DNA of 26,966 nt, taken from positions 1 through 26,966 of the forward strand of contig CAZXPG010000019.1 of the NCBI GenBank assembly GCA_964643145.1. The letters are read 5' to 3'. Positions 7,664 through 14,418 of the stretch are shown piece by piece. The DNA comes from CAZXPG01 sp964643145 (GTDB taxonomy: Bacteria > Pseudomonadota > Alphaproteobacteria > Rickettsiales > Arcanibacteraceae). The notes beneath the pieces were generated by a model, which did no database searches, was not told the DNA's origin, and saw only the letters and a list, made by a program, of their open reading frames with translations. Each line of letters opens with the position of its first letter. Within the stretch, counting starts at the first letter, position 1. Both the position numbers and the translations under genes were made by a program.

Positions 7664-8431
7664 ATGTCTACAGCAAAAACATCATCGAAATCAACGTCAG
7701 GACTATTCCTTTATGCTATTATTCCTGCTACTGCCCCGCAAACTTATGATTTTACTGGTGTTAGTGGTGCACCGCTTCATACGATAATAGTGGGGGATGT
7801 AGCTTTTCTGGTCAGTGCATTTAATGATAAAACGATTCGGCCGGAACGTCGGCATTTGTCGTTATTTCATGAGGTGCATAAGAAACTTTTTGAAATGACC
7901 TGCTTCCTTCCCATGCGTTTTGGTATCCTTACTAACAATAGCGCACAACTCCGAAAAATCCTTACACAGCATCAGGATGATTTTGTAGGGCAATTGCAGA
8001 AATTTTCTAATACGGTGGAAATGGGGGTTAAATTACAGTGGGATGTGCCCAATGTATTTGATTATCTGCTGACATTGCATCCTGGAATTAAGGAAGTTCG
8101 TGATGCGCTGTTAAACAATGAGGAGGCGAGCGTTAACGATAAGATCAAAGTAGGGCAACTTTTTAGTGAAACGTTGGAGGCAGAACGCAAGCAACAAGGG
8201 GATAAACTGCACGCTATTCTTTCTTCTGTGGCACTGGAACTGATTGTTAATCCTTGCCGTAAGGAGCAGGAAGTAGCGCATATCACATGCTTGGTCGAAA
8301 AGGAGAAATTAAAGGCATTTGAGGCTGGCATTGCTGAAGCTGGGGTGCAATTTAATGATGACTTCTTGATTTCCTATAGTGGCCCGTGGGTTCCGTATAG
8401 TTTTGTTAAAATCAATGTAACTGATATATAA
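7664..8431 (+). CDS. gvpF: Gas vesicle protein GvpF/GvpL family, first copy
   Basis: Accessory protein of PF06386 (GvpL/GvpF), thought to bind GvpA and help start assembly. About 255 residues from the ATG at 7664; a TTG at 7649 would add five residues. Family marks are the N-terminal GLFLYAIIPA, CFLPMRFGIL in the middle, the EMGVKLQWD strand and the C-terminal YSGPWVPYSFV. A run of 12 bases separates it from the stop of the coiled-coil gene, without a clear ribosome binding site. The composite repeat starts directly after its TAA. F and L cannot be told apart by eye. Confidence 0.92.
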   Translation: MSTAKTSSKSTSGLFLYAIIPATAPQTYDFTGVSGAPLHTIIVGDVAFLVSAFNDKTIRPERRHLSLFHEVHKKLFEMTCFLPMRFGILTNNSAQLRKILTQHQDDFVGQLQKFSNTVEMGVKLQWDVPNVFDYLLTLHPGIKEVRDALLNNEEASVNDKIKVGQLFSETLEAERKQQGDKLHAILSSVALELIVNPCRKEQEVAHITCLVEKEKLKAFEAGIAEAGVQFNDDFLISYSGPWVPYSFVKINVTDI

Positions 8432-8634
8432 TAACCTCAGTTTTGGATAAGCGCGGCTTTCCAAAACTGGCATGTTACTCTAAAATAATAACGTTAATTC
8501 TATGATATGAAGCCAAAGGCTTCCTATCATAGTGTAATAATACACGCAAAATAATGGTTCAAGCCGCCTTGAATCATTATTTTTCAAATAGTTGATAGTT
8601 TTGGATAAGAAAAGCTTATCCAAAACTGAGGTTA
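8432..8634 (+). mobile_element. MITE-like composite repeat, copy 2, inside the gvp operon
   Basis: Two family A palindromes (8432-8477, partly eroded, and 8597-8634) flank a core (8482-8595). That core matches the core of copy 1 at 1615-1859 in inverse orientation, including the GAAGCCAAAGGCTTC hairpin and the GGTTCAAGCCGCCTTGAATC hairpin. It fills the whole gap between gvpF and gvpG and carries no gene. It probably folds strongly in the mRNA. Confidence 0.78.
8597..8634. repeat. Palindromic repeat family A
   Basis: AGTTTTGGATAAG and its complement surround AAAAG, followed by GAGGTTA. It ends 9 bases before the gvpG start and takes the place where a ribosome binding site would be. Confidence 0.85.
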
Positions 8635-8643
8635 TAATAGGCT

Positions 8644-8877
8644 ATGTTTTTAGTTGGGACGATTCTTTCTTCTCCTGTTAAGGGCCTTGTGCGGGTGTTT
8701 GAAGAAATTCGTAAAGCTGCCCGGGAAGAAAATACGCGGGAGAAGGCAGAAATTACAGAGAAATTACAGCATCTCTATCAACAGCTTGCTGCCGAGCAGA
8801 TCACTGAAGAAGAGTTTGATACACAGGAGAAAGTCTTGTTAGATCGGCTCGATATAATAAATAAAAGCACGTTATGA
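8644..8877 (+). CDS. gvpG: Gas vesicle protein GvpG
   Basis: Small accessory protein of the gas vesicle assembly set. At 77 residues it is normal for GvpG. The start MFLVGTILSSPVKGLVRVFEEI is typical, followed by a charged amphipathic helix (KAEITEKLQHLYQQLAAEQI) and the TEEEFDTQEKVLLDRLD motif. The ATG lies nine bases after a family A palindrome and lacks a clear ribosome binding site, which is odd for the operon. Its stop overlaps the start of gvpS (ATGA), so those two are coupled. Confidence 0.9.
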   Translation: MFLVGTILSSPVKGLVRVFEEIRKAAREENTREKAEITEKLQHLYQQLAAEQITEEEFDTQEKVLLDRLDIINKSTL

Positions 8878-9086
8878 CGGATATCTTGAGTAAGAATAAT
8901 AATACAGCATTGATTGCCAGTGAGAAACTGTCATTATGTGAGACGCTTGACAGGTTGCTTGCTAAGGGGGTAGTAGTATCAGGTGAGATTATGATTTCTG
9001 TAGCAGATGTTGACCTGTTATATCTTGATCTGCAATTGTTGCTGAGTTCTGTTAAACCCGTTCCACATTCAACCCATGATGCATAA
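8874..9086 (+). CDS. gvpS: GvpA-family minor protein GvpS
   Basis: Minor GvpA homologue, 70 residues. The family core is LCETLDRLLAKGVVVSGEIM, then ISVADVDLLYLDLQLLLSSV. The VDLLYLDL segment is the feature of Bacillus GvpS rather than GvpA or GvpJ. It overlaps gvpG by four bases and gvpK by eleven, a tight gvpG-gvpS-gvpK unit as in Bacillus megaterium, where the order is S-K-J. Exact function is unknown; it is expected to be needed for assembly in small amount. Confidence 0.85.
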   Translation: MTDILSKNNNTALIASEKLSLCETLDRLLAKGVVVSGEIMISVADVDLLYLDLQLLLSSVKPVPHSTHDA

Positions 9087-9405
9087 TGACAAGGTGCCTT
9101 GCCCAGAATTGGATGCGGCTATTCACGAATCATCCCTTACTATGCCCAAGATTGAATTGCACCCAGATGATGTGCAATCGGGTGTTGGCAAGTTGGTATT
9201 GGTATTGCTAAATTTGATCCATGAATTGCTTGAACGTCAGGCCTGTCGGCGCATTGAACAGGGTGATTTAAGTGAAGAGCAAATAGAAAAATTGGGTATC
9301 ACGTTAAAACAGCAAGCTGAAGAAATTGATCGGATACGCACAATGTTGCATTTACAGCCAGATGATTTAAACCTAGATTTAGGCCCTCTTGGGAAATTAC
9401 TATAG
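9076..9405 (+). CDS. gvpK: Gas vesicle protein GvpK
   Basis: Conserved accessory protein of gas vesicle assembly, 109 residues. The PF05121-type core is GKLVLVLLNLIHELLERQA, then CRRIEQGDLSEEQIEKLG, with LGPLGKLL at the end. The start is ATGATG at 9076 or 9079, inside the end of gvpS, so it is translated by coupling. The gene ends just before repeat B copy 2, and that gap splits it from gvpJ. Confidence 0.93.
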   Translation: MMHNDKVPCPELDAAIHESSLTMPKIELHPDDVQSGVGKLVLVLLNLIHELLERQACRRIEQGDLSEEQIEKLGITLKQQAEEIDRIRTMLHLQPDDLNLDLGPLGKLL

Positions 9406-9408
9406 CTG

Positions 9409-9554
9409 CTATACTGCTCACAGTTCAAGAATTGGTTAGGTTGCAATGTGAGTAGTATATACTTGAGTGCAAGCAATGCTGCATAAAGCAGGCATTGCGC
9501 GGCATTTCCGCGTTCCTTGCAGAATGCAGGAACGCAAAAATAAGGACTATACTG
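9409..9554 (+). repeat. Repeat family B, complete copy of 146 bp
   Basis: Bounded by direct CTATACTG repeats at both ends. It holds three inverted pairs in order: CTGCTCACA/TGTGAGtAG, GCAATGC/GCATTGC around TGCATAAAGCAG, and GCGTTCC/GGAACGC. It starts four bases after the gvpK stop. Copies lie at 1-95 (inverse, cut) and 14220-14326 (with an internal deletion). Confidence 0.85.
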
Positions 9555-9561
9555 CCTATTA

Positions 9562-9606
9562 TAACCTCAGTTTTGGAAAAGCTTTGCTGATCCAAAACTG
9601 AGGTTA
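9562..9606. repeat. Palindromic repeat family A
   Basis: Full 45-bp length with two mismatches in the stem (TTGGAAAAGC against GCTGATCC). It lies seven bases after repeat B in the gvpK-gvpJ gap. A much more degenerate TAACCT...AGGTTA palindrome follows at 9620-9662. Confidence 0.85.
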
Positions 9607-9619
9607 TAATACATTAATA

Positions 9620-9662
9620 TAACCTCAATTTTTGATAGGCGCACTGTTCTATCGCCAAGGTT
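9620..9662. repeat. Degenerate palindrome, possible family A relic
   Basis: The outer ends TAACCT and AGGTTA and the inner GATAG/CTATC pairs remain, with length near 43 bp as in family A. The sequence between has diverged, so kinship is uncertain. Confidence 0.4.
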
Positions 9663-9682
9663 AACGCATAGGAAAATTTTTA

Positions 9683-9994
9683 ATGGTATCACACTCTCCT
9701 GCACATTCGGTCTCAAGTACAAATATTGCAGATTTGCTTGAGCGTATTTTGGATAAAGGTATTGTTATTGTTGGGGATATTAAAGTGAGCCTTGTACAGG
9801 TAGAGCTACTCAGCATTCATATCAGGCTGCTTATTTGTTCGGTTGACAAGGCAAAAGAAATTGGTGTTGACTGGTGGTCGCCTGAACGGGTACAAAATAC
9901 CAGAGAGCAACATTCCCTGTTAACAGCCTTTACCCATTTAGAGGAACGACTAGCTAATATTGAGAAAGTGCTTGTCAATGAATCATCGCAATAA
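9683..9994 (+). CDS. gvpJ: GvpA-family minor protein GvpJ
   Basis: GvpA homologue with a C-terminal extension, 103 residues. The core is IADLLERILDKGIVIVGDIK, then VSLVQVELLSIHIRLLICSV. The segment VDKAKEIGVDWW is the hallmark of GvpJ and is absent from GvpA. A helical tail (residues about 75-98, LTAFTHLEERLANIEKVL) follows. The ATG has AGGAAA seven bases upstream. It overlaps the next gene by 17 bases. Expected to be a minor component required early in vesicle formation. Confidence 0.93.
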   Translation: MVSHSPAHSVSSTNIADLLERILDKGIVIVGDIKVSLVQVELLSIHIRLLICSVDKAKEIGVDWWSPERVQNTREQHSLLTAFTHLEERLANIEKVLVNESSQ

Positions 9995-10607
9995 CATCAG
10001 GACGCTATATTACTATCCTATTATTCACTCGGAAGTAGAAATGGGAAGTTTGCGTGGCTTATCACAAAAGCTTATCACTGAGACGGCCGAGGCGGTGGAT
10101 ATTGCCGTGCATACCGAGCAGATACAGCAGTTCTGGGAGGCGGTTAGAACGTCGATATATAGCCTGATATGGGGGGATGTTACGGTACGCATCTATCAGG
10201 ACGGGTTGCCGCTTTGTAATCAGGAGTCGTTGATTGTCAAAGAGTTGGCAGAAAAAGGCAGTATTAACCATCAGCTTATTATGTATTTACAGCATAAGGG
10301 GGCTATATTGATGGGCACAGAATCACCAGCACTATTACTTCAAGAGTATCAGCTTATTAAGGATTTTTTGGTAGAATGTACCGACGTGCATTCTCCCCCA
10401 GATATAGTCCAGTTTAAACGGCGTGGTGAGGATATTCTGCAAGAACGTGACCAATTTATTGCTAACCGCATTAATACAACACTTCAGCCTGGCGAGGAAG
10501 GGGTGTTGTTTCTGGGGCAGCTTCATGATATCACCCCCTATCTGGCAGAGGATATTAGGGTGAAAAAACCGGCAATACAAGGCCCTGTTATGACACGAGG
10601 AGAATAG
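9978..10607 (+). CDS. Conserved protein of unknown function in the gvp operon
   Basis: About 209 residues from the ATG at 9978; a TTG at 9960 would add six. I do not recognise a named family. It has motifs that look conserved: RTLYYYPIIHSEVEMGSL near the start, RIYQDGLPLC, NHQLIMYLQHKGAILMGTES, a RDQFIANRINTTL helix, GEEGVLFLGQLHDI and PYLAEDIRV. There is no signal peptide or membrane segment, so it is probably cytoplasmic. The start lies inside gvpJ and gvpH follows after four bases, so it is fully embedded in the operon and probably serves gas vesicle formation. It may correspond to one of the unnamed gvpX/gvpY genes of proteobacterial clusters. Confidence 0.7.
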   Translation: MNHRNNIRTLYYYPIIHSEVEMGSLRGLSQKLITETAEAVDIAVHTEQIQQFWEAVRTSIYSLIWGDVTVRIYQDGLPLCNQESLIVKELAEKGSINHQLIMYLQHKGAILMGTESPALLLQEYQLIKDFLVECTDVHSPPDIVQFKRRGEDILQERDQFIANRINTTLQPGEEGVLFLGQLHDITPYLAEDIRVKKPAIQGPVMTRGE

Positions 10608-10611
10608 GATA

Positions 10612-11154
10612 ATGAGTAAAAAAGAGCGTAATAATGGCGATAGCACTACAACTCCGCAACAAAAGATAGACGGTATTTTTTCAGGGCTTTCTGAAATTCT
10701 GGGAAAATTAGGGGATCTCGCCGAAAAGGCGGGCGACCAATTTTCCCAGGTGAATGAGATCACCCGTAATGATGGCAAGTCGATCAATGCTATTATGGGC
10801 TATAATGTAAAAATTGGCCTGAATGAAAAGGGCGAGAAAAAGGATTTCACTGTGGAGCCTTTCGGAAATATTGTGAAAGATACAGTATCGGGCAAGGCGA
10901 CGGTGAAAGAAGTGCTTGAACCTATCACGGATGTTTTTGAAGAAGCGGATCATACGTTGGTGATTATTGAACTTCCTGGCATTGGTGGAGAGGATGTGGC
11001 AATGGAAGTGAAGGGGGATATTATTACTGTTACTGCGGAAAACACGGTAAAGAAATATTATAAAGAAGTGCTGTTACCACGCAATTATACCAATGAGCAG
11101 GTGCATATTAAAAGTTGTAACAATGGCATACTTGAAATTATATGCAGTAATTAA
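10612..11154 (+). CDS. gvpH: Hsp20-like gas vesicle protein GvpH
   Basis: Small-heat-shock-like protein, 180 residues. The N-terminal part KIDGIFSGLSEILGKLGDLA is typical of GvpH. An alpha-crystallin-like domain follows from about residue 100: EPITDVFEEADHTLVIIELP, then GIGGEDVAMEVKGDIITVTA, then YYKEVLLP. It probably keeps hydrophobic GvpA or accessory proteins soluble. The ribosome binding site is AGGAG upstream of ATG. It lies directly before the CDC48-like ATPase, which pairs a holdase with an unfoldase. Confidence 0.88.
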   Translation: MSKKERNNGDSTTTPQQKIDGIFSGLSEILGKLGDLAEKAGDQFSQVNEITRNDGKSINAIMGYNVKIGLNEKGEKKDFTVEPFGNIVKDTVSGKATVKEVLEPITDVFEEADHTLVIIELPGIGGEDVAMEVKGDIITVTAENTVKKYYKEVLLPRNYTNEQVHIKSCNNGILEIICSN

Positions 11155-11189
11155 CCTATGCGTCTCTTCCTGGCTATAGAGGTCTATTG

Positions 11190-13298
11190 ATGCTAAAATT
11201 AAAAGTAACTGAAGCACTTCCTAAAGATGTGGGGCGCTCTTTTGCGCGTATATCCCCTGATGATATCAATGCCCTGGGTATTGCGGTAGGTGATATTGTT
11301 CAGGTAAAAGGTAAACGTGCCACGGCGTGTAAGGTTATGCTGGCGTTCCAGGATATGCGCGGCCAATCACGTATTCAACTGGATGGTGTAACGCGAGAGA
11401 ATGCATCTATAGGGTTAGATGAAATGGTTGAGGTGCAGCCTATAGCATATCAGGTTGCTGAACAGGTTTTCCTCACCCCGTTGAACAGTTCGCCTACACA
11501 ACGCGATATGCACTATATTGGCAGTTTGATGGATGGTGTCCCCACCATTGCTAATGACCGTATCAGGGCAACGTTATTTGGTAGTAGAACAGCAGATTTC
11601 AGGGTAGAAAAAACGGTTCCAGGTGGCCCTGTGCTTATCACTGCCACTACAGAACTTGTTATTGGAAAAATAAAGAATCACAATACTGCCAAAACAACGC
11701 TATATTCCTATGAGGATATTGGCGGGCTTAAATCCCAGGTGCGGCGTATCCGTGAGATGATTGAGCTGCCGTTGCGCTATCCTGAGGTGTTTGAGCGTTT
11801 AGGAGTGGATGCGCCGAAAGGGGTGATGCTGTATGGCCCACCGGGCTGTGGTAAAACATTGTTGGCCCGAATTATTGCCCAGGAAACGGAATCGGCTTTC
11901 TTTACCGTGAGCGGGCCAGAGATTGTGCATAAATTTTACGGTGAGAGCGAAGCGCATTTGCGTAAGATTTTTGAGGAAGCTAGCCGTAAAGCACCAAGCA
12001 TCATTTTTATTGATGAAATTGATGCGATTGCACCCAAGCGTGACCAGGTGGTTGGTGAGGTAGAAAAACGTATTGTTGCGCAGCTTCTGGCACTTATGGA
12101 TGGCTTAAACCGTCGTCAGCAGTTGATTGTTATTGCCGCTACAAACCTGCCAAATGCTGTTGATCCCGCATTGCGGCGGCCAGGGCGGTTTGATCGGGAA
12201 ATATGCATTCCTATCCCTGATCGCCATAGCCGCTTAGAGATTCTAGATATTCACAGCCGTGGTATGCCGTTGGCGCATGATGTAGACATGGCCAAGCTCG
12301 CCGATATTACGCATGGGTTTGTAGGGGCTGATTTAGAGGCATTGTGCAAGGAGGCGGCGATGAGTTGTTTGCGCAACCTGATTCCTGATATTGATTTCAG
12401 TATGAATGCCATTCCCTATGAACAATTGGCAAAATTAGAAGTGGGCATGTCACATTTCCTGGATGGCTTATGTGAAATTGAACCTTCTGCCTTGCGCGAA
12501 GTGTTTGTAGAAATTCCCAATGTCACCTTCGACCATATTGGTGGCCATGCCCATATTAAGCAACGGTTGATAGAAGCAGTGGAATGGCCATTACGCTATG
12601 CTGAGCTGTTTAAACAAACGAAAAGCACCCCCTCTAAGGGAATTTTGCTTGTTGGCCCGCCAGGTTGCGGTAAGACGCTATTGGCAAAGGCTATTGCCAA
12701 TCAAAGCAATGTTAATTTTATTGCGGTCAAAGGGCCTGAATTACTCTCTAAATATGTGGGTGAATCTGAGAAAGCGGTGCGTGAAATTTTCAGTAAGGCT
12801 AGGCACGCAGCACCCTGTATTATATTTTTTGATGAAATTGATGCGCTGATTTGTGCGCGTGGGGCAGCGAGTGCTTCCGGTAACCGTGTTGCTGAACAGG
12901 TGCTTAGTCAGTTTTTAGCGGAATTTGATGGTATTGAAGAGTTGAAAGGGGTGCTCGTGCTGGGGGCAACAAACCGGTTGGATATGTTGGATGTGGCGGT
13001 TGTCAGGCCAGGCCGTTTTGATGAGATCATTGAAATTGGGTTGCCTGATGAAACGCAGCGGCAAGAGATTTTCACCGTACATCTCAAAGGTAAGCCCTGT
13101 ACAGCGCATGTGGATGCGGCAAAATTGGCGCAGGAAACAGAGGGTTTCTCTGGGGCGCAGATTGAGGCTGTTTGTAATAAGGCAGCATTATATGCCATCA
13201 GGCGGGCCATTGGTCAGGCATCGCATACAGAAGCTGTTGATAATGTAATAATTACCGTTGAGGATATCGCGCTTGCGTTGCGTGAGGTGAGGCGTTAA
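11190..13298 (+). CDS. CDC48/VCP-like double AAA+ ATPase of the gas vesicle operon
   Basis: About 702 residues with the full CDC48 layout. An N-terminal double-psi barrel region (residues 1 to about 165) begins LKVTEALPKDVGRSFARISP. D1 has Walker A GPPGCGKT (about 216), Walker B IIFIDEIDA and the RRPGRFD Arg finger. D2 has Walker A GPPGCGKT (about 489), IIFFDEIDALICARG and VRPGRFD. All catalytic motifs are intact in both rings. Pore loop KFYGESE is present in D1 and KYVGESE in D2. The family unfolds or extracts proteins with ATP. Setting between gvpH and gvpF/L, with a TAATG junction to the latter, implies a task in gas vesicle assembly, quality control or dismantling. The ATG at 11190 follows a TTG. 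Confidence 0.9.
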   Translation: MLKLKVTEALPKDVGRSFARISPDDINALGIAVGDIVQVKGKRATACKVMLAFQDMRGQSRIQLDGVTRENASIGLDEMVEVQPIAYQVAEQVFLTPLNSSPTQRDMHYIGSLMDGVPTIANDRIRATLFGSRTADFRVEKTVPGGPVLITATTELVIGKIKNHNTAKTTLYSYEDIGGLKSQVRRIREMIELPLRYPEVFERLGVDAPKGVMLYGPPGCGKTLLARIIAQETESAFFTVSGPEIVHKFYGESEAHLRKIFEEASRKAPSIIFIDEIDAIAPKRDQVVGEVEKRIVAQLLALMDGLNRRQQLIVIAATNLPNAVDPALRRPGRFDREICIPIPDRHSRLEILDIHSRGMPLAHDVDMAKLADITHGFVGADLEALCKEAAMSCLRNLIPDIDFSMNAIPYEQLAKLEVGMSHFLDGLCEIEPSALREVFVEIPNVTFDHIGGHAHIKQRLIEAVEWPLRYAELFKQTKSTPSKGILLVGPPGCGKTLLAKAIANQSNVNFIAVKGPELLSKYVGESEKAVREIFSKARHAAPCIIFFDEIDALICARGAASASGNRVAEQVLSQFLAEFDGIEELKGVLVLGATNRLDMLDVAVVRPGRFDEIIEIGLPDETQRQEIFTVHLKGKPCTAHVDAAKLAQETEGFSGAQIEAVCNKAALYAIRRAIGQASHTEAVDNVIITVEDIALALREVRR

Positions 13299-14086
13299 TG
13301 GCTGCAGCGTTGTATGTATTTGGTTTGGCAAAAACAGCGATGGTACGGGCCTGGGATGGTGGAATCTATGCGGAGGATACTCCGCTGATGCTGCACGCAT
13401 TTGGAGAGATTTCTGCCATTACGGCCACTGTAAATATAGAGGATTTTAGCGGCCCCTCTGCGGAAGAAAAATTCAAAGATACAGAGTGGTTGACCGCTAG
13501 GCTATTGCAGCATAATGATATTATTGTGCAAGCTATGCGACATTCCCCCCTATTGCCTATGCCGTTTGCTACGTTATTTGTATCGCCGGAAACCCTGGAG
13601 CAGCAGATAGCCCGTAATAGTGATTGTATCCTTGAGTATTTTAAGAAAGTGGATAAATGTCAGGAATGGGCGGTAAAAATTCTGCTCGTGCGTGATAAGG
13701 CCTATGAATATTTGTACCATAAAAACCTATTGGCTATCGCTGATATGATGCAGGAATTGCCACCAGGTGCACGGTATTTAAAAGAAAAGCAATTGCAGTC
13801 TTTAACAAAATCAGAAGTTTTAGTCTTTATCGAGGCATCCTGCCAAGATATCGTGCAGAAGTTGAATGACTATGCGATAGAGGGTAGAAAGCGTGCTATA
13901 AGCAGTGATGCAGATTATGATGGAAAAGAATTAATTGTAAATCTGGCATTTCTGCTTGATGATGATGATGTTGCAGCCTTTATACAGCAGGTGCAGCATG
14001 TAGATGCTTCTTCTTCTTCCTATGGCTTGCACCTTACCCTTTCCGGCCCCTGGCCAACCTATAGTTTTTGCCCCCGTTTGGCATAA
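13298..14086 (+). CDS. Gas vesicle protein GvpF/GvpL family, second copy
   Basis: Second PF06386 (GvpL/GvpF) protein, 262 residues. Marks of the family are LYVFGLA near the start, LLPMPFATLF in the middle, the CQEWAVKILLVRD strand and the C-terminal LTLSGPWPTYSF. It differs strongly from the first copy, so the two probably have distinct tasks. The start overlaps the stop of the CDC48-like gene by one base. A poly-Ser stretch (CTTCTTCTTCTTCC) near residue 236 is slippage-prone. It is the last gene of the gas vesicle group. Confidence 0.88.
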   Translation: MAAALYVFGLAKTAMVRAWDGGIYAEDTPLMLHAFGEISAITATVNIEDFSGPSAEEKFKDTEWLTARLLQHNDIIVQAMRHSPLLPMPFATLFVSPETLEQQIARNSDCILEYFKKVDKCQEWAVKILLVRDKAYEYLYHKNLLAIADMMQELPPGARYLKEKQLQSLTKSEVLVFIEASCQDIVQKLNDYAIEGRKRAISSDADYDGKELIVNLAFLLDDDDVAAFIQQVQHVDASSSSYGLHLTLSGPWPTYSFCPRLA

Positions 14087-14108
14087 AAGCTGAGGTTACT
14101 AATCATGC

Positions 14109-14147
14109 CAGTTTTGGATAAGCAAAGCTTATCCAAAACTGAGGTTA
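14109..14147. repeat. Palindromic repeat family A, right border of the gvp locus
   Basis: Perfect CAGTTTTGGATAAGC arms around AAA, then AGGTTA. A stray half end CTGAGGTTAC lies just upstream at 14090-14099, and ATCATGC before the palindrome matches the copy at 1821. It may be what is left of a composite element with its core deleted. Confidence 0.9.
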
Positions 14148-14178
14148 ATATAATACATGATATCGCGTACAAGATGAA

Positions 14179-14205
14179 ATCCCCCTTGAGGGGGGAGGGA
14201 GTGCG
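14179..14205. repeat. GC-rich hairpin repeat, copy 1
   Basis: CCCCCTTGAGGGGGGAGGGA can fold on itself. A close match lies on the opposite strand at 16458-16485 (CCCTGAGGGGGAGGGAGCGC). A short intergenic repeat of unknown role. Confidence 0.5.
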
Positions 14206-14219
14206 TCTGTCAACTGTTA

Positions 14220-14326
14220 TATACTGCTCACAGTTCAAGAATTGGTTAGGTTGCAATGTGAGCAGACTATGCTTGAGTGCAAGCAATGCTGCATAATGCA
14301 GGAACGCAAAAATAAGGACTATACTG
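14220..14326 (+). repeat. Repeat family B, copy with a 39-bp internal deletion
   Basis: It follows the 9409-9554 copy closely, including TTCAAGAATTGGTTAGGTTG and the end GCAAAAATAAGGACTATACT. It lacks the segment from the middle hairpin to the start of the third. The deletion joins TGCATA to TGCAGGAACGC, so two stems are merged into one. Confidence 0.85.
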
Positions 14327-14355
14327 AAACCACTTTTCAAGTGGTTTCAGTATAG
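14319..14355. repeat. Perfect 17-bp-stem hairpin at the end of repeat B
   Basis: CTATACTGAAACCACTT and its exact complement flank a TTC loop. It begins with the CTATACTG that ends repeat B. No T-run follows. It might stop or protect transcripts between the gvp group and ppx. Confidence 0.7.
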
Positions 14356-14418
14356 TAGCGGAGTAGTGGATATATTTCGTTATGCGTTTTTTTATGTGAT
14401 GTGTACAACGGGTAGAAG

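Larger units (their letters stand above)
14148..14418. other. Gene-less stretch between the gvp locus and ppx
   Basis: It holds, in order, a GC-rich hairpin (14179-14205, like the one at 16458-16485), repeat B copy 3 and a perfect 17-bp hairpin. No gene is supported. Short frames here are only repeat sequence. Confidence 0.7.

Noticed and set aside
14105..14296. Open frame through the repeats after the second gvpF/L
   Set aside because: It is read across palindrome A and repeat B, and similar peptides (VLDKLCLSKTE, LTLQPNQFLNCEQY) appear wherever the repeats occur.
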